A stretch of 64,000 nucleotides of DNA from contig NZ_AUAX01000014.1 of the NCBI RefSeq assembly GCF_000428945.1, positions 62,001 through 126,000 of the forward strand. Direction: 5' to 3'. Positions 1 to 7,787 of the stretch are shown piece by piece. Made by a program: the position numbers and the translations under genes. Positions within the stretch are counted from its first letter, which is position 1. Each line of letters opens with the position of its first letter. Below the pieces are notes generated by a model, which saw only the letters and a program-made list of their open reading frames with translations, was not told where the DNA came from and did no database searches. Source of the stretch: Hamadaea tsunoensis DSM 44101. GTDB lineage: Bacteria > Actinomycetota > Actinomycetes > Mycobacteriales > Micromonosporaceae.

Positions 1-2
1 AC

Positions 3-614
3 CCGGTGTACGCCGGCCCCACGATCCTGACCAACGGCGACTTCTGGCCGGGCTACTACTCGAAGACGCACGTCGGCGCGACCAGCCGCTCGTACGCCGC
101 CGTCATGGACGGGCTGCGCGCGGGCAGGGTCTGGGTCGACCACGGCGGCCTGCTCGACGGCCTGGACGTCCGCGTCGGCTCCGCGACCCTCGGCGGCACG
201 TACGCCGTCCGCAAGGGCCGCGACGTCACGGTCACCGTCAAGGTCAAGCCGGCCGCCGGCCCCAACTGGGCGCAGTTCCTGCCCAAGCTGGCCCGCGTCG
301 ACCTGATCGCCGGCGACGTCACCGGCCCGGTGGCCGACAAGGACGTGTTCGCCACGCCGCGTACGAAGGTCGTGAAGCAGTTCGACGTCTCCGGGTCGAC
401 CGGCGTCGTCACCCTCACGTACACGTTCCCGGACGTGATCAACCCGTTCTACATCCGCGTGCGCGGAACCGACGGGAACCGCTCGGCGGTCGGCATCAAC
501 GGCGCGGCGGTCGACCCGGCCGGACCGGCGATGGACGTCCTCGGCGACGCCGACCCGTGGAAGGACCTCTGGTTCTACTCGAACCCGATCTGGGTTCTCC
601 CGCTGGGCCGCTGA
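3..614 (+). CDS. C-terminal part of a PHP/CehA-McbA-type metallohydrolase-like protein (5' end outside window)
   Basis: The frame is open to the left edge, so only the last ~203 codons are seen. Residues near the start (DFWPGYYSKTHV, then GLRAGRVWVDHGGL) resemble the C-terminal end of PHP-domain/CehA-McbA family proteins, where these words follow the metal-binding barrel. The rest, rich in beta-type sequence (VTVTVKVKP, VVTLTYTFPD), is probably a terminal beta domain. The metal ligands are not in the window, so activity cannot be judged. It ends 13 bp before the next ORF on the same strand. Family assignment is from recall of these motifs and is moderate. Confidence 0.6.
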   Translation, partial: PVYAGPTILTNGDFWPGYYSKTHVGATSRSYAAVMDGLRAGRVWVDHGGLLDGLDVRVGSATLGGTYAVRKGRDVTVTVKVKPAAGPNWAQFLPKLARVDLIAGDVTGPVADKDVFATPRTKVVKQFDVSGSTGVVTLTYTFPDVINPFYIRVRGTDGNRSAVGINGAAVDPAGPAMDVLGDADPWKDLWFYSNPIWVLPLGR

Positions 615-627
615 CCGGGACCATTCG

Positions 628-1122
628 ATGATCACGGGTCTCGATCTGGGACACGCGAACGTCACGGAGGCCGAGCACTGGCTGCGGGAGACCGCGGCCG
701 GGCTCGGCCCCTCCGGGGACGTCTTCGCCTGCACTCATCTCATCCACGGCGAGGGCGCCCGGGTGGCGCTCAGCGTCTCCTTCCCCGTCGCCCTCCCGTC
801 TCTCGACGATGCCGTCGCCGCCCGGGTGGCGGAGCTGCACGCGTCCGGCCGTGGCGGGCGGGCGGTGCTCTATCCCGGGATGTCCTCGCTCATCGGCACC
901 CTCCCGGTGGGTGAGCTGCTGTCCCTCAGCGCCATCGAGGCGGTCCGGGTGATCGGCGGCAGTTCGCCCACGCCTTCTCCCGAGACGTTGCTGGAGACGC
1001 GGGACTTCGTCCGTCCACAGTGGGAGGACGGGCGGCTGGTCCTGGTGGCGATGCCCGCCCCCGGGGGACGGCTGATGCCGTTCGAGGTGCCCAACCCGAC
1101 CCCCTGCTGCGCCTTCCACTGA
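628..1122 (+). CDS. conserved hypothetical protein
   Basis: 164 residues, same strand and 13 bp after the PHP-like gene, so probably co-transcribed. No signal peptide, membrane segment or catalytic motif is recognised. The protein is mostly alpha/beta in character with strands such as VALSVSF and LVLVAMP, and ends in a Cys-Cys pair (PTPCCAFH). Codon usage is strongly GC3-biased as in its neighbours, which supports real coding. Function unknown. Confidence 0.6.
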   Translation: MITGLDLGHANVTEAEHWLRETAAGLGPSGDVFACTHLIHGEGARVALSVSFPVALPSLDDAVAARVAELHASGRGGRAVLYPGMSSLIGTLPVGELLSLSAIEAVRVIGGSSPTPSPETLLETRDFVRPQWEDGRLVLVAMPAPGGRLMPFEVPNPTPCCAFH

Positions 1123-1147
1123 TCTCTCGACTTCTTCATCCCGCCGG

Positions 1148-1174
1148 CTTCGCCGTTTCCCGGGGACGGCGAAG
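1148..1174 (+). terminator. hairpin after the 628-1122 gene
   Basis: CTTCGCCGT (1148-1156) pairs perfectly with ACGGCGAAG (1166-1174) around a 9-nt loop, 26 bp after the stop codon. No T-tract follows, as is usual for high-GC actinobacterial terminators. Confidence 0.5.
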
Positions 1175-1222
1175 AGCGGGGCGGCAACCGGGAATTTCCC
1201 AGGTCAGATGCGCCGCACCCGC

Positions 1223-1260
1223 TTGACATAGCCAGGGTAGCCTAACCTAATCTCGCAGGC
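1223..1260 (+). promoter_or_regulatory. iron-box (DmdR1/IdeR-type) promoter of the siderophore operon
   Basis: 1232-1250 matches the IdeR/DmdR consensus TTAGGTTAGGCTAACCTAA at about 15 of 19 positions; the right half CTAACCTAA is perfect. A TTGACA -35 lies at 1223-1228, and a CCTAAT-type -10 inside the box places the start point about at the ATG at 1261. The transcript is therefore probably leaderless and shut off when Fe(II)-repressor binds. Seen: the box and -35. Known: IdeR/DmdR repress siderophore genes. Inferred: the start point. Confidence 0.8.
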
Positions 1261-2106
1261 ATGTCGCCCAGTACCCCTGCGGCGGCCGGACTGCTCGGTT
1301 CGGGTCTGCACCTCGGCTATCACGGCACCCCCGTGGTCGTGGACGCCTCGATCGAGCTGGCGCCGGCCCAGGTGACCGCACTCGTCGGCCCCAACGGCAG
1401 TGGCAAGTCCACGCTGCTGCGTACGCTCGCCCGGCTGCACAAGCCGTCGGCGGGTGACGTCCGGTTCGCCGACGGATCCCCGGCCTTGACGCTCAGCTCG
1501 ACGGAGTTCGCCCGGCGGGTGACCCTGCTGGCCCAGAGCCGACCCGTCCCCACCGGCGTACGCGTTCGCGATGTGGTCGCGTACGGGCGGCATCCGTACC
1601 GGGGCCGCTGGCGTGATTCCGATGTGGACGGTACGCGGGCCGTCGCACACGCCATGGCGGTGACCGGCACGGCCGGGCTGGCCGAGCGGTGCGTCGACGA
1701 GCTGTCCGGCGGTGAGCTGCAACGGGTCTGGCTCGCCACGTGCCTGGCCCAGGACACCGGCGTCCTGCTGCTGGACGAGCCCACCACCTATCTCGATCTG
1801 CGCTACCAGGTCGAGATCCTGGACCTCACCCGGGAACTGGCCGACGACCACGGTGTCGCGGTCGGGGTCGTCCTGCACGACCTCGACCAGGCCGCCCACA
1901 TCGCCGACACCGTGGTGCTGCTGGATTCCGGCCGCGTACGCGCGCACGGCACGCCCGCCGAGGTGCTGACCGAGGAACTGCTGACCGAGGTCTACGGGCT
2001 GCGTATCACCACCACTATCGACCCCTTCACCGGCCAGGTGCACACCTGGCCGGTCGGCCGGCACGCGGAGCGCGTCCGGCGTACCCCCCGATGGGAAGGC
2101 AACTGA
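1261..2106 (+). CDS. iron-siderophore ABC transporter ATPase (FecE/FhuC-type)
   Basis: 281 residues, normal length for this family. Walker A GPNGSGKST at 43-51, Q-loop Q92, signature LSGGEL at 148-153, Walker B VLLLDE at 168-173 and H-loop His206 are all present, so it should hydrolyse ATP to drive ferric-siderophore import. The ATG is chosen because it sits immediately behind the iron box and -10 region (leaderless). The stop overlaps the next start (TGATG), giving translational coupling to the binding protein. Expected to be iron-repressed. Confidence 0.93.
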   Translation: MSPSTPAAAGLLGSGLHLGYHGTPVVVDASIELAPAQVTALVGPNGSGKSTLLRTLARLHKPSAGDVRFADGSPALTLSSTEFARRVTLLAQSRPVPTGVRVRDVVAYGRHPYRGRWRDSDVDGTRAVAHAMAVTGTAGLAERCVDELSGGELQRVWLATCLAQDTGVLLLDEPTTYLDLRYQVEILDLTRELADDHGVAVGVVLHDLDQAAHIADTVVLLDSGRVRAHGTPAEVLTEELLTEVYGLRITTTIDPFTGQVHTWPVGRHAERVRRTPRWEGN

Positions 2107-3083
2107 TGGCACGGCGTACCACGGCGATCCTCGCGATCGCGGGCCTGCTCGCGCTCGGCGCTTGCGGGACCACGGAGAAGCCCGCGGCGAGCACCGCGAG
2201 CCCGACGGGCGGCCCGGTGACGGTGACCGACTCGCGCGGCAAGGCCGTGCAGCTGAAGGCGCCCGCGCTGCGGGTCGTCGGGCTGGAGTGGGGCGAGGTC
2301 GAGATGCTGGTGACGCTCGGCGTGCAGCCGGTGGGCGTGGCGGACGTGAAGGGCTACTCCACCTGGGACACGGCGGCGAAGCTCGGCGCGGACGTCAAGG
2401 ACGTCGGTACGCGCACCGAGCCCAGCGTGGACTCGATCGTGGCGCTGCAACCGGACCTGGTCGTCATGGAGGCCGAGCGCGACTCGGCGCTCGTCGGGCA
2501 GCTGGAGAAGTACGTGCCGGTCATCGTGGCCAAGGGCAGCGACGCGACCGACAACCTGGCCCGGATGCGGTCGGACTTCCAGCTGATCGCGACCGCGGTC
2601 GGCAGGACGGACAAGGCGGCCGAGGTGCTGGCGGACTTCGACAAGAAGATCGCCGATGCGAAGGCGGCCATCGCGGCCAAGGGCAACGCGGGCAGGAGTT
2701 TCGCGATCGCGGACGGCTGGCGCGAGGGCAGCTCGATCGGCATCCGGATGTTCGGCCAGGGCTCGCTGGTGTCGCAGGTCGGCATCGCGCTCGGCCTGAA
2801 GAACGTGTGGCACGGCGAGGTCGACGCGGCCTGGGGCCTGGGCGTCACGGACGTCGAGGGGCTGACGCCGCTCAAGTCGGACGCGGACGTGCGGTTCTTC
2901 TACAACGCCTCCGACGGCGACGACGTGTTCGCCGACGGCCTGAACAAGAACGCCGTCTGGAACTCGCTGCCGTTCGTGACGCGCAACCAGCTCCACAAGC
3001 AGCCCGACGGCATCTGGACCTTCGGCGGCCCGGCCTCCTGCCTCCAGTACGCCGACGCCCTCGTCGCGGTCTTCGGCAAGTGA
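2106..3083 (+). CDS. iron-siderophore substrate-binding lipoprotein
   Basis: 325 residues. A lipobox LALGAC within the first 20 residues marks a lipoprotein anchored on the outer face of the membrane. The body resembles class III periplasmic binding proteins: TVTDSRGK near residue 40, VVGLEWGEVEMLVTLGVQPVGV, and SVDSIVALQPDLVV. It captures the ferric siderophore and delivers it to the fused permease encoded next. The start is the ATG overlapping the ATPase stop by one base; a longer upstream extension in this frame lies inside the ATPase gene and is a shadow. Confidence 0.92.
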   Translation: MARRTTAILAIAGLLALGACGTTEKPAASTASPTGGPVTVTDSRGKAVQLKAPALRVVGLEWGEVEMLVTLGVQPVGVADVKGYSTWDTAAKLGADVKDVGTRTEPSVDSIVALQPDLVVMEAERDSALVGQLEKYVPVIVAKGSDATDNLARMRSDFQLIATAVGRTDKAAEVLADFDKKIADAKAAIAAKGNAGRSFAIADGWREGSSIGIRMFGQGSLVSQVGIALGLKNVWHGEVDAAWGLGVTDVEGLTPLKSDADVRFFYNASDGDDVFADGLNKNAVWNSLPFVTRNQLHKQPDGIWTFGGPASCLQYADALVAVFGK

Positions 3084-5143
3084 TCATCGAACGGACGGCG
3101 GAACGGGCGGGGGCGCCGGTGACGGCGCCCCCGTACCGCGCCCGGGTCGGCGCCGCGTACGCGGTCGGGCTCGTCCTGCTGGTCGTGCTCGCGGCGGTCC
3201 ACCTGACCCAGGGCACCTCCAGTGTCGGCGCGCTCGACCTGGTCAAGATGATCACCGGGCACGAAGCGGACGGTGTCCAGGCCGTCCTCGTGGCTTCCCG
3301 GCTGCCCCGGCTGCTGGCCGGCCTGGTGGTCGGCGTCGCCCTCGGAGTCGCCGGGGCCGCTCTGCAATCGTTGGCGCGCAACCCTTTGGCATCGCCCGAC
3401 ACGCTGGCGGTCAACGCCGGGGCGTACTTCGCCGTGGTGGCGGCGGCCGCGTTCGGCGTATCGCTGCCGGTCCTGCCCGCGGGCGGTCTCGCCTTCCTCG
3501 GCGGGCTCGCCGCGGCCGGCCTCGTCACCCTGCTGGCGGGCGGGGCGAGCGGGCCCACCCGGCTCATCCTGGCCGGCTCGGCGACGGCGCTGGCTCTCAA
3601 CTCGCTCACGACGCTGCTGCTGATCCTGCGCGAACAGGCGACCATGGGCCTGTTCGCCTGGGGCAACGGCACTCTCGTCCAGGCCGACCTGTCCGGCGTC
3701 ACGCAGCTCGGCCCGGTCGTCGCGGTCGCGGCCGCCGCGATCGTCCTCTTCGGACGGCGGCTGGACATCCTGACCCTGGGCGACGACACCGCCCTGACTC
3801 TCGGCGTCCCCGTACGCCGTACCCGCCTGCTCGTGACCGGCCTGGCCGTCCTGCTCGCGGCGGCCTCCGTGACGCTGGCCGGGCCGATCGGCTTCGTCGG
3901 CCTCTGCGGGCCGCTGATCGTACGCCTCGCGCTGCCCCGGGCGCTGCGCCATCGCGTACTGCTGCCGTTGTCGGGGCTGGCCGGGGTGCTCATGGTCCTC
4001 GGCGCCGACGTGCTGCTGCGGGCGTTGCTCGGCGGCCAGGCGGGTGTCGAGGTGCCGACCGGCGTCGTCACGACGATCGTCGGCGCGGCCGTCCTCGTGG
4101 GGCTGGCCCGCCGCCACCGTGAAGGACGCCCCTCCCGCGGTACGCCGTCCGGCCGCCCGCGTACGCGTCGCGAAGCCGCGATCGTCCTGACCGTCGTGTC
4201 CGCCCTCCTCGTCGGCGCGATCCTGCTGGGCATGCTCGCCGGGGACACCTGGGTACTGACCGGCGATCTGGCGAACTGGCTCGGCGGGCGTACCGGCCCG
4301 GCACTGACGTTCGTCCTCGACCAGCGGTATCCCCGCGTCCTCGCGGCCGTCCTGTCGGGAGCCGCGCTCGCCGTGGCCGGCACGGTCATCCAGGCCGTCT
4401 GCCGCAACCCCCTCGCCGAACCCGGCATCCTCGGCGTCACCGCGGGCGCGGGCGTCGGCGCGGTCGGCCTGCTCACGCTGGCCCCGCTGGCGGGCGTCTG
4501 GCTGATGTCCACAGTGGCCGGCGGCGCCGCCCTGGTCACCTTCGCCCTCGTCTACTTCCTCGCGTGGAAGCGCGGGATCGGCTCGGAACGCCTCGTGCTG
4601 GTCGGCGTCGGCGTCTCGGCGGGCGCCACGGCCGTCATCGACATGATCATCGTGGCGACCGATCCGTGGAACACCGGCAAGGCGCTGACCTGGCTGTCCG
4701 GCTCGACGTACGGGCGTACCGCAGCGCAGATCATCCCGGTCGCCGTCGCGCTGGCGCTCCTCACCCCGCTCGTCTGGCTGGTCCGCCGGGATCTCGACCT
4801 GCTCCGCCTCGACGACGACACACCCCGCGTCCTGGGGGTGCGGCTGGAACGCGTACGGCTGCTGGCCCTCGCCGGCTCGGCGCTGCTCATCTCGACCGCG
4901 GTCGGCGCCGTCGGCGTCATCGGCTTCGTCGGCCTGGTCGCCCCGCACGCCGCCCGCGCGCTCGTCGGCGCGAAGCACACCCGCGTCCTGCCGGTCGCCG
5001 TCGTCCTCGGCGCCCTGCTCGTCAGCCTCGCCGACACCCTCGGGCGGACCGTGATCGCCCCCGCCCAGATCCCCGCCGGCCTGGTCACCGCCCTCGTCGG
5101 CACCCCGTACTTCGTCTGGCTCCTGTGGAGGTCCCGCGCATGA
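3080..5143 (+). CDS. fused double FecCD-family permease for ferric siderophore
   Basis: 687 residues, twice the usual ~330. Two FecCD modules are joined head to tail: the first has LPRLLAGLVVGVALGVAGAALQSLARNPLA-type motifs near 75-105, and the second repeats PRVLAAVLSGAALAVAGTVIQAVCRNPLAEP around 415-445. Each half has the conserved late segment GPIGFVGLCGP / GVIGFVGLVAP that contacts the ATPase. About 18-20 membrane helices are expected. This is the FhuB-like single-chain arrangement instead of two separate permeases. The GTG start overlaps the lipoprotein stop (GTGA). Confidence 0.9.
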   Translation: MIIERTAERAGAPVTAPPYRARVGAAYAVGLVLLVVLAAVHLTQGTSSVGALDLVKMITGHEADGVQAVLVASRLPRLLAGLVVGVALGVAGAALQSLARNPLASPDTLAVNAGAYFAVVAAAAFGVSLPVLPAGGLAFLGGLAAAGLVTLLAGGASGPTRLILAGSATALALNSLTTLLLILREQATMGLFAWGNGTLVQADLSGVTQLGPVVAVAAAAIVLFGRRLDILTLGDDTALTLGVPVRRTRLLVTGLAVLLAAASVTLAGPIGFVGLCGPLIVRLALPRALRHRVLLPLSGLAGVLMVLGADVLLRALLGGQAGVEVPTGVVTTIVGAAVLVGLARRHREGRPSRGTPSGRPRTRREAAIVLTVVSALLVGAILLGMLAGDTWVLTGDLANWLGGRTGPALTFVLDQRYPRVLAAVLSGAALAVAGTVIQAVCRNPLAEPGILGVTAGAGVGAVGLLTLAPLAGVWLMSTVAGGAALVTFALVYFLAWKRGIGSERLVLVGVGVSAGATAVIDMIIVATDPWNTGKALTWLSGSTYGRTAAQIIPVAVALALLTPLVWLVRRDLDLLRLDDDTPRVLGVRLERVRLLALAGSALLISTAVGAVGVIGFVGLVAPHAARALVGAKHTRVLPVAVVLGALLVSLADTLGRTVIAPAQIPAGLVTALVGTPYFVWLLWRSRA

Positions 5144-5997
5144 ACGCGCCGTTCCGCTTCTTCACCACCACCGTGCGCGAGGTGCGCCGGCTCAGCCCAG
5201 GCTTCACCCGGGTCACGCTGACCGGCCCCGACCTGCACCGCTGCGCCGACAACGGCTACGACCAGCGGGTCAAGGTGATCCTCCCGCTGCCCGGCGGCGG
5301 CTTCACGATCAACCAGACCCCTTCCTGGTACGCGGACTGGCGCGCGCTGGATCCCGCCCAGCGCAACGTGATCCGGACCTACACCCTCCGCTCGGTACGC
5401 CCATCGGCCGCCGAGGTCGACATCGACTTCGCCGTCCACGGGGACACCGGGCCGGCCTCCGCCTGGGCACTGTCGGCCTGCGCCGGTGACGAACTGCTGC
5501 TCCTGGCCCCCAATGCGGACTTCGACGGCGACCCGGGTGGCGTCGAGTTCCGCCTGCCCGCCCCGCGTACGCCGATCCTGCTGGCCGGGGACGAAACGGC
5601 CGTGCCGGCCATCGCCTCGATCCTGGAGCGCCTCCCGCCCTCCTCGATCGGCGAAGCCTTCCTGGAAGTCCCGTCGGCAGACGACGCCCTTCGCCTGGAC
5701 GCCCCGGCCGGCTTCACCGTGACCTGGCTCCCCCGCCCGTCCTCCTTTGTAGACGCGGTCGTGGCGGCCGCGCTGCGCCTGCTCCCCCACGCCACGCCCG
5801 ACACGGTCGAACCGGACGACGACGAGCCGCTCTGGGAGGTCCCCTCCGCCGCCGCCACCGCCCCGGTCTACGCCTGGATCGCCGGCGAATCCAGCGTCGT
5901 CCGCGATCTGCGCCGGCGCCTGGTCGGCGAGGTGGGGTTGCCGAAGTCGGCGGTCGCCTTCATGGGCTACTGGCGCCAAGGCCTCGCCGAAAACTGA
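5140..5997 (+). CDS. siderophore-interacting protein (FAD-dependent ferric-siderophore reductase family)
   Basis: 285 residues, typical for the ViuB/SIP family. The N-terminal FAD-binding barrel has TVREVRRLSPGFTRVTLTG and RTYTLRS (the RxYTxR flavin motif, residues ~77-82). The SIP C-terminal domain ends in the family hallmark AFMGYWRQG. It probably releases iron in the cytoplasm by reducing the imported ferric siderophore with NAD(P)H. Its ATG overlaps the permease stop (ATGA), making it the last gene of the iron operon. A large hairpin follows. Confidence 0.9.
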   Translation: MNAPFRFFTTTVREVRRLSPGFTRVTLTGPDLHRCADNGYDQRVKVILPLPGGGFTINQTPSWYADWRALDPAQRNVIRTYTLRSVRPSAAEVDIDFAVHGDTGPASAWALSACAGDELLLLAPNADFDGDPGGVEFRLPAPRTPILLAGDETAVPAIASILERLPPSSIGEAFLEVPSADDALRLDAPAGFTVTWLPRPSSFVDAVVAAALRLLPHATPDTVEPDDDEPLWEVPSAAATAPVYAWIAGESSVVRDLRRRLVGEVGLPKSAVAFMGYWRQGLAEN

Positions 5998-6017
5998 CCA
6001 CCCACCTTTGCATTTGC

Positions 6018-6045
6018 ACTTGATCAAGTTGTGCTTGATCAAGTT
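6018..6045. repeat. two tandem copies of a CTTGATCAAGT palindrome
   Basis: ACTTGATCAAGT (6018-6029) and GCTTGATCAAGTT (6033-6045) lie 3 bp apart in the convergent gap after the siderophore operon. The same word TGATCAAGT opens the perfect hairpin at 6077, so these copies may be degenerate parts of the same repeat family. Confidence 0.5.
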
Positions 6046-6076
6046 CCCTCCAGACGTCAAAGTCGATCTCCAACGC

Positions 6077-6140
6077 GTGATCAAGTACCCGAGAGCTGCT
6101 AAAAACGGCCGGATTTTGCAGCTCTCGGGTACTTGATCAC
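6077..6140. terminator. perfect 23-bp inverted repeat between convergent genes
   Basis: The arms 6077-6099 and 6118-6140 are exact reverse complements of 23 bp around an 18-nt A/T-richer loop. The right arm overlaps the stop codon of the minus-strand DUF559 gene (6137-6139), and the repeat lies between two convergent genes, so it can terminate both. Its size and perfection exceed what termination needs; a similar 32-bp repeat is at 12749. Confidence 0.7.
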
Positions 6141-7012
6141 GATCGGCGAGCGGTGATGATCTCCTCGACCTCCGCTCGAACTCGACGCGGTTCGTTGACG
6201 AGACGGCGGTAACTGAACCGGACGACGAGGATGCCCTGCGCCGCCAGGGCGGCATCGCGGCGCATGTCGTTCTCCCGCTGCGCCGCTGAGGAGTGCCAGG
6301 ACGCACCGTCGAGTTCGATGTCGATCCGCTCACCGCTCAGATAGAGGTCCAGGTAGTAGCGGCGCCCACCCGCGATGACGGGGACCTGGCGGCGGGCACC
6401 GGACAGGCCGGCAAAGACCACGTCCGCGCCGAAGATCTCCAACGGACTGTGGCAACCCGCCGCGAGCCTGCCGACGAGATCTACGAGCGCAGCCCGGCCG
6501 GCGAGATGCGGCGAGCGGCTCACGGCCTCCGCCAGCCGATCCGCTGTGGTCAGGCGCCCGGTGATCGCCGCGAAGAACGGCCCGGGCCGCTCCACGGGCG
6601 CCATGGCCGGCCAACTGTCCACAAGCGATTCGGCGACGGCGGTCACGGGGAGACCCGCACGGACCTGCGTCGGCGGCCACACATGCCGGGTATGGAGCAC
6701 GAGCCGGTTCGTCGAACGCAGCCGGACGCCTCGGTGGACCACGACGTGGATCGGCTCGCCCGGTGCCGCTTCCCTGAGCCCCCACACGCCGAGTGCGGTC
6801 GTGTGACTCAACGCACCCTGGTCTCGCGTATAGACGATCGCCGCGCGATGAAGATCGACCGGCGCATGCGCGGGCACGTAGACGCCCGGCAAGACCTGGA
6901 GGATCCAGCCGGCTCGCCGCGCGTTGGAGATCAGCCACCGCGGCACGTCCGGCGGCAACTCCGCGACCGAGAACGGGCCGTCCCGAAGGACGGCTGCGAG
7001 GGCGGGATGCAT
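6137..7012 (-). CDS. AbiEi/DUF559-type protein (HTH plus Vsr-like nuclease-fold domain)
   Basis: 291 residues from the ATG at 7012; an upstream extension exists but is arginine-rich and looks non-coding. The N-terminal ~80 residues (LPPDVPRWLISNARRAGWI, VLPGVYVPA) resemble the winged-helix start of AbiEi-like proteins. The C-terminal ~100 residues carry the DUF559 signature YYLDLYLSGERIDIELDG followed by RENDMRRDAALAAQGILVVRF, a Vsr/PD-(D/E)xK-like fold. No cognate AbiEii toxin is adjacent, so a solitary actinobacterial DUF559 protein is the safer name. Biological role unknown. Confidence 0.75.
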   Translation of the reverse strand: MHPALAAVLRDGPFSVAELPPDVPRWLISNARRAGWILQVLPGVYVPAHAPVDLHRAAIVYTRDQGALSHTTALGVWGLREAAPGEPIHVVVHRGVRLRSTNRLVLHTRHVWPPTQVRAGLPVTAVAESLVDSWPAMAPVERPGPFFAAITGRLTTADRLAEAVSRSPHLAGRAALVDLVGRLAAGCHSPLEIFGADVVFAGLSGARRQVPVIAGGRRYYLDLYLSGERIDIELDGASWHSSAAQRENDMRRDAALAAQGILVVRFSYRRLVNEPRRVRAEVEEIITARRS

Positions 7013-7094
7013 GGTCGGCAGCCTGCCCTCGGCGACCCGCGGTAAGCGACCCGCGCGCAGATCAAGATGTGGACGGCGGCCGGTTGTGGAAGGG

Positions 7095-7499
7095 CTACGG
7101 GAGGACCTGTACCGACTCCGTCTCCTCGCGGAGCGCCCGGCCCACCGTGCAGTGCCGTTCGTGGACCCGCCCCGCCACGGCCCGGAAGACCTCCAGCGCC
7201 TCGTCGTCACCGGGCGGCAGCTCGATGTCGTACGTCACGGTGATCGTGCCGAGCTTGGTCGGCGCCACCTTCTCCGCCTCGACCGTGGCCGCGAGGCGTA
7301 CCAGGCGGTGGTGGCGTTGGGCGGTCAGCGGCTCGATCGTGACGATCTCGCAGCCGCCGAGCGCCGCCAGCAGTAGTTCGACCGGGGTGAAGCTGCCCGG
7401 ATCCCCGGCGTTGCCGAGGGCGACCGACGCGCCCCGGTCGTTGGTCGCAACGTATCCGTCGTCGGTGCGTTCCACGAGAACCTTGGCCATGATCGCCAT
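7095..7499 (-). CDS. OsmC-family peroxiredoxin-like protein
   Basis: 134 residues, normal OsmC/Ohr length. Both family cysteines are in context: GGCEIVTIE near residue 49 and HERHCTVGRAL near residue 114; these form the peroxide-reducing pair in OsmC/Ohr proteins. FTPVELLLAALGGC is the usual OsmC helix start. Likely reduces organic or fatty-acid hydroperoxides. ATG codons at 7499 and 7490 are both possible; neither has a strong ribosome site. It precedes the DUF559 gene on the same strand by 82 bp. Confidence 0.85.
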   Translation of the reverse strand: MAIMAKVLVERTDDGYVATNDRGASVALGNAGDPGSFTPVELLLAALGGCEIVTIEPLTAQRHHRLVRLAATVEAEKVAPTKLGTITVTYDIELPPGDDEALEVFRAVAGRVHERHCTVGRALREETESVQVLP

Positions 7500-7787
7500 T
7501 GTGTCAGACAGGCGACACCGGCCCGTGAATGCCGCGGATCCCTCAGTTCATGTCTTGTCGTCCGGTTTCCGGCGCCCGGATGGGATCCGCCGTTCGGCCG
7601 ACGCGTGTGGACGGGCCGAGCGTACGAAGATCGCGATGCATGGCCACATCGGATAGTCAAGAGTTGATGGCCATGCATTCATTGATTTGACTCAGGGGAC
7701 ACCCAACCTCGTCGGCGGCCGCGTCTCCACCGGAAGCATTCCCACCCAGTGGTGATGCCGATGGCGGCTGCCCGAAAGGAGCCCAAC
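7500..7787. other. intergenic region with an 11-bp inverted repeat
   Basis: Divergent region between osmC and the VWA gene. ATGCATGGCCA (7636-7646) and TGGCCATGCAT (7668-7678) are perfect inverted repeats 21 bp apart and could be an operator. No gene is supported here; the long minus-strand frame crossing it is a shadow of the VWA gene. Confidence 0.45.

Noticed and set aside
1123..1260. Riboswitch upstream of the siderophore operon
   Set aside because: The promoter evidence makes the mRNA leaderless; only a terminator hairpin and the iron box are there.
2900..4978. 692-codon minus-strand frame
   Set aside because: Shadow of the permease gene, whose membrane motifs are unambiguous.
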